Positions 8,161-17,021 of a stretch of 34,347 nt of DNA are shown here, piece after piece. The stretch's first letter is position 1, and every line of letters starts with the position of its first letter. This DNA is from Salinisphaera sp. G21_0 (GTDB lineage Bacteria > Pseudomonadota > Gammaproteobacteria > Pseudomonadales > Endozoicomonadaceae), in assembly GCF_017744115.1 (NCBI RefSeq), contig NZ_JAGHQW010000057.1:1-34347 (forward strand). Reading direction: 5' to 3'. A program made the position numbers and the translations under genes. Under the pieces are notes generated by a model. It made no database searches. It saw nothing but the letters and a program-made list of their open reading frames with translations, and had not been told where the DNA came from.

Positions 8161-8217
8161 CCTGGCACGCCGTAAATGGAACCTAATAATCACTTTGAGG
8201 TCAAACAGCGGTATTTA
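8161..8217 (+). promoter_or_regulatory. Intact leader of the second repeat-nucleotidyltransferase gene
   Basis: The sequence is conserved with 2154-2217 ahead of the first paralogue, although nothing further upstream matches clearly. It runs into the coding region without interruption. It therefore represents the ancestral junction that the MITE broke in the other copy. The 7968-8160 interval is the divergent promoter region shared with the J-like gene; I see no confident -35/-10 pair in it. Confidence 0.55.
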
Positions 8218-8218
8218 C

Positions 8219-11200
8219 ATGCCAAGTGCGCAGGGTTTTATTCTGAAAGCACCCACGTCAACCGACTTCTACCCAAAGTCTGCTGCCCGGGCTGACCGAC
8301 AAACCGGTTCAGGCAGGATGCCTGACTGCTCCACAAGTACATTTAACGGTAAAAGAATCTCCAGCCGTCGCTTCCATAGAAGCACAGCTTCCACCATGGA
8401 TGAGGCCAGGCGTATTGAGAGTGCCTTTTGGAAAAAAACACCACTACAAGGACGTCAAATCACCTCAGCTGGTGTGCTTAATGCCTATGGCAATGATACT
8501 ACCTCGCTCAGAGGTGGCTTCTTCCTGCAAAGACTCTGCTTACAAAACATTCTGCATAACAATAGAAAAGTAACGCCGGATCAGGTCATTCAGGAATTCA
8601 ATCGAAAACCAGGTCGAAATAACAAGTGCCAGCTGGCGATAGCGCGCTTCAAAGCGGAATGCTGCCTGAGGAACCTGACCTTGAATGGCCAACCTGTCAG
8701 GACAGATACGGTAGTCAGGGCTTTCCCGGATGGTCCGGAAGGCAAACTGGGGGTGGCGCACTTTAAGGAACAATGTTGCCTGAGAAGCCTGGCCCTGAAT
8801 GGCCAACAGGTCACAGCGGCTGGGGTGATTGAGGCTTTCCCGGATAGTCCGGAAGGCAAACTGGGGCTGGCACGCTTCAAGGCGGAATGTTGTCTGAAGG
8901 GCCTGGCAGTGAATGGTCAGCTACTCACACCGGATGCAGTGGTGAAGAGTTATCAGGCAGCCAAAGCAACACTGGAACTGGCGCGGTTCAAAGAGGAGTG
9001 TTGCCTGAAGGGCCTGCTACTGAATGGTTGGCAGATCACACCGGATACGGTGATTGAGAATTTCCCGGATGACCCGGAAGGCAAACTGGGGATAGTGCGC
9101 TTTAAGGAACAATGTTGCCTGAGCGGGCTGCCGTTAAATGGCCAGCAGGTGACGCCGGATACGGTGGTTAAGGCTTACCTGGAAATCAATGCAACACTGC
9201 CGCTGGCACGCTTCAAAGCGGAATGTTGCCTGAGAGGCCTGGCGCTGAATGGCCACAAAGTCACACCGGGTGCGGTGGTTAAGGCTTATCAGGCAGCCAG
9301 GGCAACGCTGGAGCTGGCGCGCTTCAAAGCAGAATGTTGCCTGAAAAGCCTGCCGTTGAATGGCCAGCGGGTCACACCGGATACGGTGGTTAAGGATTTT
9401 CAGGCCGCCAGGGCACCACTGGCGCTGGCACGATTTAAGCAGCAATGTTGCCTGAGGGGCCTGCCGTTGGGTGGCAGGCAGGTTATAGCGGATGCAGTGG
9501 TTATGGGGTTCCCGGATAATCCGGATGGCCAACTTGCCATAGCACGCTTCAAGGCCGAATGTTGTCTGAGAGGCCTGCTATTGAATGACCGACAGGTGAC
9601 ACCGGAAGCGGTGATCCGGGATTATGAACGGGGCAATTGGTTGCTCGAAAGAGCTATTTTCTACTCTCTGCTGGCATTGAATGCCCGAGAATTACATGGC
9701 AACTATCTGGATAACCAGCAGGTATTAGCAGCGTTTGATGCAGTACCCGGAGACCATTCTTCAGGGCAAACCAGATATCTGATTAAAAAGCTGAAACAAT
9801 CTCATAAGTGCGATGAAACCAGTGAAGCCCAGGATATCATGCAAAAGGCCTGGCAAATCTTAAACAGCGCACCGGTCAAAGATGAGCAACAACGACTGCA
9901 ATGCATATTGAAATTCATGGCGATGCAGAATGAATTGACCATTGATCATCAGAGGGTGTCAGCACAACAGGTATTGCAATCCATCAAAGCACTGAAGCGC
10001 TCATTTCAAAACTCACGCCTGCATTTTTTCTTCCTGGCGTACTGCTATGTCAGGAGCCAGCCTGTTGATGGACGACAAATCCATAGGGATCAGGTTCTGG
10101 AATGCCTCCGGAGTTTTCCTGAAAGAAGCAACTGGCAGCATGCTTTAGGACGCTGGTTTGAACAATACAGTCCTGAAGCCAATATAATGGATAATTTATT
10201 GTTTAAACGAACAAACACGGTAGAGGTATCCGTTGCCAGTCCCGGGAAGGAATGCCAACGCCCTTATCAGGTCAGGGAATACCGGGATGAAACAGAAAAT
10301 ACCTGCGTCACCCGGGCAGTGACTGCCAGTGCAGCTCAAACTCTGGAACCATTGTCAACAACAGGCGGATCGGATGTTCCGGACAAGTGGACCCAACAGT
10401 TAACTCCGCTAACGCTGAAAACACTGGAAATTATTCAGGAAATCAATGGTTCTTATAGCGATCCAGCCATTCTGATTACCGGTTCTTACGCCCGTTTTTT
10501 ACAGAACCTCTGCTCAGCATTTAATGATATTGACATTATCTGCACGACAGAAAAATCAGCCAGAACACTCCTTGCCAAGCTGCAGACGCTTAACACCGAC
10601 AGGGATTCAGACATCCCCAAAAGCATCATCATCTCACCAGTCCCGGGATGTCCGGCGATTCAACTGCCAAGCGCCTACAAAATTGACCTTGAAGATGGTG
10701 ATCTGGCGACCAGGGCATTGGGGTTTCAGGTCAGTGTTGACGCCAGGGTAGCCCAAAATGCAACAGGATTGGCCATTGAGGTTCCTGGCGTTGCCAGGCC
10801 GGTATGGTGTTTGTCGTTTGCCGAGGAAACCAGATTGCTCAATGGTACGCTGGAACACCTCGCTGAGAACCTTGATCCGCTGACAGAGCAATTGCAAAAC
10901 GGGCCGGTATTTGACGTCCCCCGCACCCTTCTTTTTAATAGCCCCAAAAATACCGATGAACGTATTTATGGCTTGCTTATACGCTGCCTGCTTACCCTGA
11001 ATAAAGCCAGGCAGTTTATCGCTCTGCACTCTGAAGGCAGATCCGGGAAAAATGACGGTTCGACCACCGAGCTTGAACAACAACGCCTGCATGCACTGAC
11101 TGAGCATCTGCAAATGAAATTGACCGGCCATGTTTGCCGTCATGATTTTGAGCAAAGGGTTAACGGCTGGCTATCAACAACGCCGCAGGTCACTGGCTAC

Positions 11201-11281
11201 CAGATCAAGAGGAAGGCATTTATTACGACACTGCTTGAAATGATGCATCCTGAAGAAGATCGAATCGACTCAGCTCGATGA
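8219..11281 (+). CDS. Repeat-array protein with C-terminal nucleotidyltransferase-like domain (paralogue 2)
   Basis: The 1020-residue paralogue of the gene at 2530 has the same architecture. The head is residues 1-117. Ten repeats of 37/38 residues follow at 118-496 with VTPDxVV, ARFKAECCL and LNGQ signatures. Diverged helical repeats, a linker and a terminal nucleotidyltransferase-like domain complete it. That domain has G755-S-Y-A-R, D770-I-D772 and D841 (SVDARV). First repeat, last repeat and C-terminus are highly similar to paralogue 1; only the number and order of internal repeats differ. I chose the ATG at 8219; an in-frame TTG at 8195 would add eight residues. AGCGG before 8219 is a weak ribosome site. 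No export signal is visible. The catalytic triad is retained in both copies, arguing for an active enzyme. Confidence 0.86.
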   Translation: MPSAQGFILKAPTSTDFYPKSAARADRQTGSGRMPDCSTSTFNGKRISSRRFHRSTASTMDEARRIESAFWKKTPLQGRQITSAGVLNAYGNDTTSLRGGFFLQRLCLQNILHNNRKVTPDQVIQEFNRKPGRNNKCQLAIARFKAECCLRNLTLNGQPVRTDTVVRAFPDGPEGKLGVAHFKEQCCLRSLALNGQQVTAAGVIEAFPDSPEGKLGLARFKAECCLKGLAVNGQLLTPDAVVKSYQAAKATLELARFKEECCLKGLLLNGWQITPDTVIENFPDDPEGKLGIVRFKEQCCLSGLPLNGQQVTPDTVVKAYLEINATLPLARFKAECCLRGLALNGHKVTPGAVVKAYQAARATLELARFKAECCLKSLPLNGQRVTPDTVVKDFQAARAPLALARFKQQCCLRGLPLGGRQVIADAVVMGFPDNPDGQLAIARFKAECCLRGLLLNDRQVTPEAVIRDYERGNWLLERAIFYSLLALNARELHGNYLDNQQVLAAFDAVPGDHSSGQTRYLIKKLKQSHKCDETSEAQDIMQKAWQILNSAPVKDEQQRLQCILKFMAMQNELTIDHQRVSAQQVLQSIKALKRSFQNSRLHFFFLAYCYVRSQPVDGRQIHRDQVLECLRSFPERSNWQHALGRWFEQYSPEANIMDNLLFKRTNTVEVSVASPGKECQRPYQVREYRDETENTCVTRAVTASAAQTLEPLSTTGGSDVPDKWTQQLTPLTLKTLEIIQEINGSYSDPAILITGSYARFLQNLCSAFNDIDIICTTEKSARTLLAKLQTLNTDRDSDIPKSIIISPVPGCPAIQLPSAYKIDLEDGDLATRALGFQVSVDARVAQNATGLAIEVPGVARPVWCLSFAEETRLLNGTLEHLAENLDPLTEQLQNGPVFDVPRTLLFNSPKNTDERIYGLLIRCLLTLNKARQFIALHSEGRSGKNDGSTTELEQQRLHALTEHLQMKLTGHVCRHDFEQRVNGWLSTTPQVTGYQIKRKAFITTLLEMMHPEEDRIDSAR
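8570..9706 (+). repeat. Coding tandem repeat array, 10 units of 111/114 bp
   Basis: Ten units share the consensus of the array at 2782. The first (NRKPGRNNKCQLAIARF) and last (ERGNWLLERAIFYSLL) match the corresponding end units of the longer array. Between them the order of 38- (P) and 37-residue (Q) classes is PPQPQQQP. Eleven fewer units than the neighbour, with identical ends, indicates expansion or contraction inside the array. Confidence 0.92.
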
Positions 11282-11387
11282 ACTTTTTGAAAAAATAATA
11301 CTCTAAAAGACCATAGTGGCAGGTATATCTCATACCGCTTCTCCCCTATTAACTAACTACTCTCCCGGCAAACCAGGGATTAAACCG

Positions 11388-12002
11388 ATGACCTTTCGCA
11401 TATTATTAATTTCATTACTGTTTTCCACTTCAGCTATGGCGTTCGCAGGTAATGACTATAACTATACATTTATTAATACCGGCTTTGGTTACAATAATCA
11501 GAATCAGGGGACTCAAAACTTCGACGGAACGACCTGGTTCGTCAATGGGGCCTATAAAGTTCCTTCCATACCCGTCATCCTGAACGCAGGATACGCCTAC
11601 GGCCGTATTGATAAAGACGATGTTGCCAGTAATGTCGAGATTGATGGCAGCTCATACTTTGCCGGAGCCAGCCTGTTATTGAAGCCAACGGACAGATTCC
11701 ATGTCATTCCATCGGTCACCAGTGGCCGACTCAGAAACGGCCTGTCTGTCGATGCGGATGAGGTAAAGGATAAAGTCACAGCCTACACAGCGTCGGTCAG
11801 CGCCCGTTATCACCTGGAACGAGGCCTCTGGCTGAATTCCGGCTATATTCAGCAATACTATGACCGGGACGAAGATGACAATACCGGCTTCTTCACCGCC
11901 GGAGCGGAATATCAAGTGGATAATGAGTGGGCATTTGGCCTGAATTATCGCGGCAATTCTGACCAGTACACCACCCAGTTTTTTGTGAAACTCTTTTTCT
12001 GA
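11388..12002 (+). CDS. Small outer-membrane beta-barrel protein
   Basis: The 204-residue product starts at the ATG at 11388, which follows CAGGGAT at a proper distance; a longer open frame from 11316 lacks a plausible start context. Residues 1-20 are a signal peptide (MTFRILLISLLFSTSAMAFA, cut after AFA). The rest alternates short aromatic-rich strands (YNYTFINTGFGY, STLPV-like turns, FGLNYRGNSDQY) and ends in FFVKLFF with a terminal phenylalanine, the signature recognised by the BAM complex. It resembles OmpX/OmpA-like eight-stranded barrels in size. Substrate or role is unknown. It converges on topB with only 15 bases between stops. Confidence 0.8.
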   Translation: MTFRILLISLLFSTSAMAFAGNDYNYTFINTGFGYNNQNQGTQNFDGTTWFVNGAYKVPSIPVILNAGYAYGRIDKDDVASNVEIDGSSYFAGASLLLKPTDRFHVIPSVTSGRLRNGLSVDADEVKDKVTAYTASVSARYHLERGLWLNSGYIQQYYDRDEDDNTGFFTAGAEYQVDNEWAFGLNYRGNSDQYTTQFFVKLFF

Positions 12003-12017
12003 GTATTACATTTGGAA

Positions 12018-13991
12018 CTAATTACGGGCTGGACTCCGTTTCTTCCGACGACTTCCAGCACTCATTGCTTTGCCTTTTCTTTTAAACGGCTGGTTCGAAG
12101 GGGCAGGCAATCCGGCAACAGAAGGCAAGCCATCGTTCATGGTCTGCATTAATAACGCTCTCAGCTCCTGATCAAGCCCGCCCATAAACGCCCCGTAGCT
12201 GCCTTTTCGTTCAACAATGTCATTCAGCGAGGCTTCCCAGCGTGCGGTCATATCAGGCGTGGTTACTCTTTCCGGTAATGCGTTGACCAGGGCTCTGCCG
12301 GTGGCTGTTGCATGAATACTACGGCCTTTGCGCTCCAGGAACTGCCGCTTGAACAGGAGCTCAATGATACTGGCCCGGGTTGCCTCTGTTCCCAGGCCAT
12401 CGGTTTCACGGAGAATCTTGCGAATGTCTTTATCCTGAACAAATCGGGCTATGCCCGTCATGGCCGAAAGGAGTGTTGCATCATTAAATGGTTTGGGGGG
12501 CTGTGTCATTTTTTCCTTCAGCTCGGCTTCAGGACAATCAAGCACATCACCTTTGGCCAGCTCGGGTAAAAAAGTGCTCTCTTCATTATTTTCACCATTT
12601 TCATCACCGGCGGAACGCTGATGACTTTTGCCCGAATTCATCAGAACCTTCCACCCTTCCTCCACAGTCTGGCGGCTCCCCGCTCGGAAAAGGCCTTTTT
12701 CTATGTCGATATCGACGACTCTTTTTCTGAAGGTATGATCAGGATAAAACTGCGCAACATATTGTCTGGCAATTAATCCATACAACTTGCGATCCAGTTC
12801 AGACAATCGTTCAAGGTCCGTTCTCAGGGAGGTAGGAATAATCCCGTGATGTGCCCCAACTTTTTTATCATTCCAGGCACTGGTTTTCCTTTCCGGCAAT
12901 GCCTGGTCTACCGCCTTCCCCAGTGAAGATACATTGTGGCGTATAGTTGCCAACACTTCAGGTGCCTGGGATAAGTGCTCTTCGGGCAGATAGCGACAGT
13001 CTGAACGGGGGTAAGTAATCAGTTTCTGCTCATAAAGACGCTGACAGCTATCAAGCACCGTCTTGGCATCCATACGCAACTGCCTGGCAGCATCTATCTG
13101 CAGTGCCGACAACGAGTAGGGTAATGGCGGGGGTTCTTTGCCACGCTTATCTTCGACGCGTTTTACTGTCCCCTGCTTGCCGGTAATACGGTCCACCACA
13201 TTCTGCGCCAGACGCCGATCCAGCACTCGTCCTTCCTCATCCATCCAGTTCTGACAGGCTTCGCTGGGTAGCCATTTGGCTTTGAAGGTTTCCTCTTTTG
13301 CCGTTAACAACGTAGCAAAAACCTCAAAGTAAGGCTTAGGCTGAAAGTGTTCAATTTCTGCATCACGTCGGGCGACAAGACCCAGAATCGGTGTCTGCAC
13401 CCGGCCGATGGAGAGCAGCCCATTAAAGCCGACCTTCCGACCAAGTAATGTGCAGGCGCGGGTCAGGTTAATACCGTAAAGCCAGTCTGCCCGGGAACGA
13501 GCCAGGGCAGAAACCGCCAGCGGTACAAACTCCTGGTTGGATCGCATCCGCCCAAGGGCCTGGGAAACGGCAGAAGGGTTCAGATCGCTGATTAATAAAC
13601 GACGAACATCTTTTTTACGCCGGGCAGAGAGCTTCAGATAATCCAGCACTTCATCCACCAGCAACTGGCCTTCACGATCAGGGTCACCGGCATTGACAAT
13701 AATATCAGCCCGTTTGAGCAGCTTATTGATCACTGATAACTGCCCACGCCCGCCCTTTCGGGGCCTCAGCTTCCATTGCATGGGAACAATAGGCAGGTGC
13801 TCAAGCTTCCATGTTTTGTAGGCCGGATCATAGGCATCCGGCTCCTCCTGCTCAAGCAGGTGGCCTATGCACCAGGTCACCACATCTCCTGAAGCAGACT
13901 CGATATAGCCTTCCTGTTTTTTCAGGGGCTTTTTCAAAACATCGGCAATGGCTCGCCCAAGACTGGGCTTTTCGGCAATAAATAACCGCAT
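12018..13991 (-). CDS. topB: DNA topoisomerase III
   Basis: This is a type IA topoisomerase that decatenates DNA and partners RecQ helicases. The length is 657 residues (E. coli TopB 653). The Toprim domain shows E7 in FIAEKPSLGRAIA and D103-x-D105 in AGDPDREGQ. The catalytic tyrosine is Y327 in ITYPRSDCRYLP (Y328 in E. coli). GRVQTPILGLVARRD and the later GIIPTSLRTDLERLS/LGTEATRASII segments are standard family blocks. The tail is strongly basic (RRKKRSPAR) and probably binds DNA. The start MRLFIAEKPSLG fits the family. It follows the SPFH gene on the same strand after an 85-base gap. Confidence 0.96.
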   Translation of the reverse strand: MRLFIAEKPSLGRAIADVLKKPLKKQEGYIESASGDVVTWCIGHLLEQEEPDAYDPAYKTWKLEHLPIVPMQWKLRPRKGGRGQLSVINKLLKRADIIVNAGDPDREGQLLVDEVLDYLKLSARRKKDVRRLLISDLNPSAVSQALGRMRSNQEFVPLAVSALARSRADWLYGINLTRACTLLGRKVGFNGLLSIGRVQTPILGLVARRDAEIEHFQPKPYFEVFATLLTAKEETFKAKWLPSEACQNWMDEEGRVLDRRLAQNVVDRITGKQGTVKRVEDKRGKEPPPLPYSLSALQIDAARQLRMDAKTVLDSCQRLYEQKLITYPRSDCRYLPEEHLSQAPEVLATIRHNVSSLGKAVDQALPERKTSAWNDKKVGAHHGIIPTSLRTDLERLSELDRKLYGLIARQYVAQFYPDHTFRKRVVDIDIEKGLFRAGSRQTVEEGWKVLMNSGKSHQRSAGDENGENNEESTFLPELAKGDVLDCPEAELKEKMTQPPKPFNDATLLSAMTGIARFVQDKDIRKILRETDGLGTEATRASIIELLFKRQFLERKGRSIHATATGRALVNALPERVTTPDMTARWEASLNDIVERKGSYGAFMGGLDQELRALLMQTMNDGLPSVAGLPAPSNQPFKRKGKAMSAGSRRKKRSPARN

Positions 13992-14076
13992 TCAAAAACA
14001 ATCCGGCTGATAATGACTAAAATACTGTTTTTTTATACAGCATAATTCATCATTTGGCGAGCATTCATCGGTTTTC

Positions 14077-15252
14077 TTACCAGCCCAGGTAGAGTCGGCT
14101 ATTGTTATTTTTCCAAAGGTGTTTCGAGTCTTGCATCTGCTGATACAGCTTTTCCTTACTCCTTTCCTGATCAGACACCTGATCAACCAATCCTGATGGT
14201 AGATTCCGGCTCAGCTCTGTCACAACATCAGAACTGTCCACTGGCACGGTATTAACACTCAACTCCGCCATAGGTTCTGAACTGGAATCCCGACTGTGTT
14301 CTGAAGGCCGGGCATCTTCACCATCAGAGTCCTGACCATTAATAAATGGCTCCTCAGCCCACGAAATTGGTAGATCTTCCTGAGGTACCTCATAATCTCT
14401 CCGCCCGTTATCATCCGTGTTTACTTCCTCTGCGGGGCTGAGTACACCGGTAACCTCGTCTTCAGCAACTGAAACAGAAGGTTCCAGAACTATGGTTGAA
14501 TGCCCGTCTGAAATTACTGAATCCTCTTCCGAAACAGGTTCCGGGTAAGGTTCATCATCAGGTTGCCTGACAGAGCCACAGAGGCGATTGATGGCTTCTT
14601 GCTCATTTTCCAGTGTGTAGAAAATCTCATAAGGCGGTTCACAAGTTATCGGGGGTTGGGGCTTGTGATCTGGATTATGGCCAGCATGATTTTCAATAAT
14701 GACATCCGGCACCCGGGGGTATTCAATGTCAAGATGACAAATCGATATTCCGGTGCCTTTATCCCTCTGCCCCTCTGCCAGATAACGGCCCAGAATCGCC
14801 TTAAATGGTGCAAATTCATCAAAGTAAACCGCTTCAGCGTTCAGCGCCCTGCACAAATGAGCAACCCCCGGTTTCACAGGGTCTTTTATAACGGGGTTAA
14901 CAAAATCAAGTCCATAGCCTTTAACCAGGCTCAATATATGTTGTTCATGTACCTGGTAATGAACGGTAATTTGGGGAAAGGTAATGATTATCCCATCGGC
15001 AGTAATACAGAGGATGTCCGTAACAGCCGCCTTCTCCGGCACAATGCTGGTAACAAACCCTTCATCAGAAGGCCAGATTGGATAAACACCCGCAGGATAG
15101 ACATCATCATAAAATTGGTTTCCATTCCTGAATACACCCACACTCCCCTCCGGAACTTTGTAGAGAAAAGGAATATAAGAATAGAAATCATAGGCTTCAG
15201 CTTTTTCACCCGGAAAGAGTAAGAAAAGAAGAAACACAAAGAACATTATCAT
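14077..15252 (-). CDS. Erlin-like SPFH-domain membrane protein with acidic C-terminal tail
   Basis: The product has about 391 residues from the ATG at 15252, which follows GGAAGAG at good distance; a GTG at 15267 is possible. A hydrophobic segment near the start (MFFVFLLFLLF) is a signal anchor or signal peptide. Residues about 30-195 look like an SPFH/prohibitin domain, closest in my judgement to eukaryotic erlins: VPEGSVGVFRNG, GVYPIWPS, TADGIIITFPQITVHYQV, IKDPVKPGVAHLCRAL, then ISICHLDIEYPRVPDVI. The remaining 190 residues are acidic and Ser/Pro rich, with no typical coiled coil. SPFH proteins scaffold membrane microdomains. The erlin likeness may reflect transfer from a eukaryote or an old bacterial branch; this is unresolved. 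It lies upstream of topB on the same strand and divergent from dgt. Confidence 0.72.
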   Translation of the reverse strand: MIMFFVFLLFLLFPGEKAEAYDFYSYIPFLYKVPEGSVGVFRNGNQFYDDVYPAGVYPIWPSDEGFVTSIVPEKAAVTDILCITADGIIITFPQITVHYQVHEQHILSLVKGYGLDFVNPVIKDPVKPGVAHLCRALNAEAVYFDEFAPFKAILGRYLAEGQRDKGTGISICHLDIEYPRVPDVIIENHAGHNPDHKPQPPITCEPPYEIFYTLENEQEAINRLCGSVRQPDDEPYPEPVSEEDSVISDGHSTIVLEPSVSVAEDEVTGVLSPAEEVNTDDNGRRDYEVPQEDLPISWAEEPFINGQDSDGEDARPSEHSRDSSSEPMAELSVNTVPVDSSDVVTELSRNLPSGLVDQVSDQERSKEKLYQQMQDSKHLWKNNNSRLYLGW

Positions 15253-15551
15253 TAGTTTCTCTTCCACAATTTAACTTCAGGTTCAAATAAAGACTTATCA
15301 GGGAGCTGTAGTTATAGCAAAGCAATTAGCCGCCAAGATAAAATTGAAAACAAAAAAGTACGTAGCTTCAGTAGTGGCTTGAAATCACCTGGAATAACTG
15401 ACCCGGCCATAATGAAACTCAAAACCAATTAGCAGGTTTGCATCCGGATATTCATGCCCGGTCACTGATCAACGTGGCAAATCATGCTACTCACCGATCA
15501 GCCGAAAGATATGGTAATCTGAACACTTCCAAACTCCCGGTTACCAAGCCT

Positions 15552-17021
15552 ATGGCTCCTCTGGATTACCTCAAGAAACTGACCTGCGATCGCCCTGAGC
15601 CGGTAACCTGCGCCCGGCCAGAGGACCTGATTACCGAGACCGAGAGTAACCGGGGTCGTATTATTCAGTCAGCGGCCCTGCGAAGGCTTCAGCAGAAAAC
15701 CCAGGTCTACCCACTGGAAACCAATGCAGCCGTCCGCAGTCGTCTTACCCACTCACTGGAAGTTCAGCAAACGGGCCGCTATCTGGCCAAAACCATTCTG
15801 GATCAACTAAAACAACATGGGGAACTGGCAAAGCTCGGTCTGAAAGGTATCGAAACAGCCTTTACCAATCTGGTAGAAATGTCCTGCCTGCTACACGACG
15901 TAGGTAACCCACCTTTTGGCCATTTTGGTGAAGCCGCGTTCAGCCGCTGGGTTCAGGATCATGGCAAAGCCTGCCATGACAAGGCAATGGCCAGACAATC
16001 CGCCGTCAATGGCCAAACCGGTCACTCAGAACTTTTCTACCAGGTACTGTTACCGGATTTGTCAGTCTTTGAAGGCAACGCCCAGGGGCTGCGCATCATT
16101 CACAGCCTGCAGAGACTCAACCTGACCTGGTCACAGCTGGCCGCCACCATCAAATACACCCGGGCACCTTATCAGAACCTGACAAGCGGATTTGCTTACC
16201 GCCAGAAAAAACCTGGCTTCTACTACTCAGAACAGCACCTTATCCAGGACATCTGGAAACATCTTGAGATACAGGAGAACTGTCGCTTTCCACTGGTCTA
16301 CATCATGGAGGCAGCAGACGATATCTCATACTGCATTGCCGATCTGGAAGATGCTGTTGATAAAGGCATTCTGTCATTCAGGGGCCTGAGCTTCTGGCTG
16401 AAAGAAGTGTGGCAGGAGTTCACCGGCGAAAAGAGCCAATACCTGCCAGATATCATTAAAACCGCAGAAAATGTTGCCAAAGATAACCCACAGAACTTTA
16501 TTCGCCATCTACGCTCACAGCTGGTCCGGGATCTGGTCAGCTATGCTGCGAACCGATACCTGCAGAAGCATACGGAAGTTTTTCACGGGACGCTGGATGA
16601 ACCATTAATTGATGGCGGCTCAAACCAGCATCTGGCGCTGAAAACACTGAAAACCGTCGCCATACGACATGTGTTCAGTAGTCAGGAAAAAGAAACACCG
16701 GAACTTCGGGGATATGCGGCCCTGATGGGCTTACTGGATATCTATCGCCCAATTCTGGAACTCCCCGGCACCGCATTCTCAAACCTCGATAACCTGGATG
16801 ATAGCGAGCACTTTATCGAGCATCGACTCAATCACCGCCTGTCCCGGAAGTATAAAGCGGCCTATTTACGGGCAGTGCATCAAATGCGTCAGGAACAGCA
16901 CTCTCCCGCTGAACAGAACGATCTTGAATGGTATTTCCGGACAAGACTGATTCTGGACTATGTGGGCGGCATGACTGACCACTTCGTACTTACGGAGTAT
17001 CAGAGCCTATCGGCAATTTAA
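15552..17021 (+). CDS. dgt: Deoxyguanosinetriphosphate triphosphohydrolase
   Basis: dGTPase hydrolyses dGTP to deoxyguanosine and triphosphate. This is the E. coli-type subfamily: 489 residues against about 505. HD-domain metal ligands are H67 (RLTHSLEV), H115-D116 (LLHDVGNPPFGH) and the D256-D257 pair (EAADDISYC). NRGRIIQSAALRRLQQKTQV is the characteristic N-terminal block. I start at the ATG at 15552 because MAPLDYLKK then aligns with the E. coli N-terminus MAQIDFRKK at the right spacing; an upstream TTG at 15438 would add 38 residues with no family counterpart. No strong ribosome site is seen before 15552. The 3' end overlaps the convergent patatin gene by 32 bases. Confidence 0.94.
   Translation: MAPLDYLKKLTCDRPEPVTCARPEDLITETESNRGRIIQSAALRRLQQKTQVYPLETNAAVRSRLTHSLEVQQTGRYLAKTILDQLKQHGELAKLGLKGIETAFTNLVEMSCLLHDVGNPPFGHFGEAAFSRWVQDHGKACHDKAMARQSAVNGQTGHSELFYQVLLPDLSVFEGNAQGLRIIHSLQRLNLTWSQLAATIKYTRAPYQNLTSGFAYRQKKPGFYYSEQHLIQDIWKHLEIQENCRFPLVYIMEAADDISYCIADLEDAVDKGILSFRGLSFWLKEVWQEFTGEKSQYLPDIIKTAENVAKDNPQNFIRHLRSQLVRDLVSYAANRYLQKHTEVFHGTLDEPLIDGGSNQHLALKTLKTVAIRHVFSSQEKETPELRGYAALMGLLDIYRPILELPGTAFSNLDNLDDSEHFIEHRLNHRLSRKYKAAYLRAVHQMRQEQHSPAEQNDLEWYFRTRLILDYVGGMTDHFVLTEYQSLSAI

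Noticed and set aside
13992-14186. Small minus-strand frame between topB and the SPFH gene
   Set aside because: It overlaps the SPFH C-terminus in another frame and has no ribosome site or family match.
14563-15222. 219-residue plus-strand frame opposite the SPFH gene
   Set aside because: The minus strand carries a signal anchor and an SPFH domain in a continuous frame. The plus-strand product has no recognisable domain.
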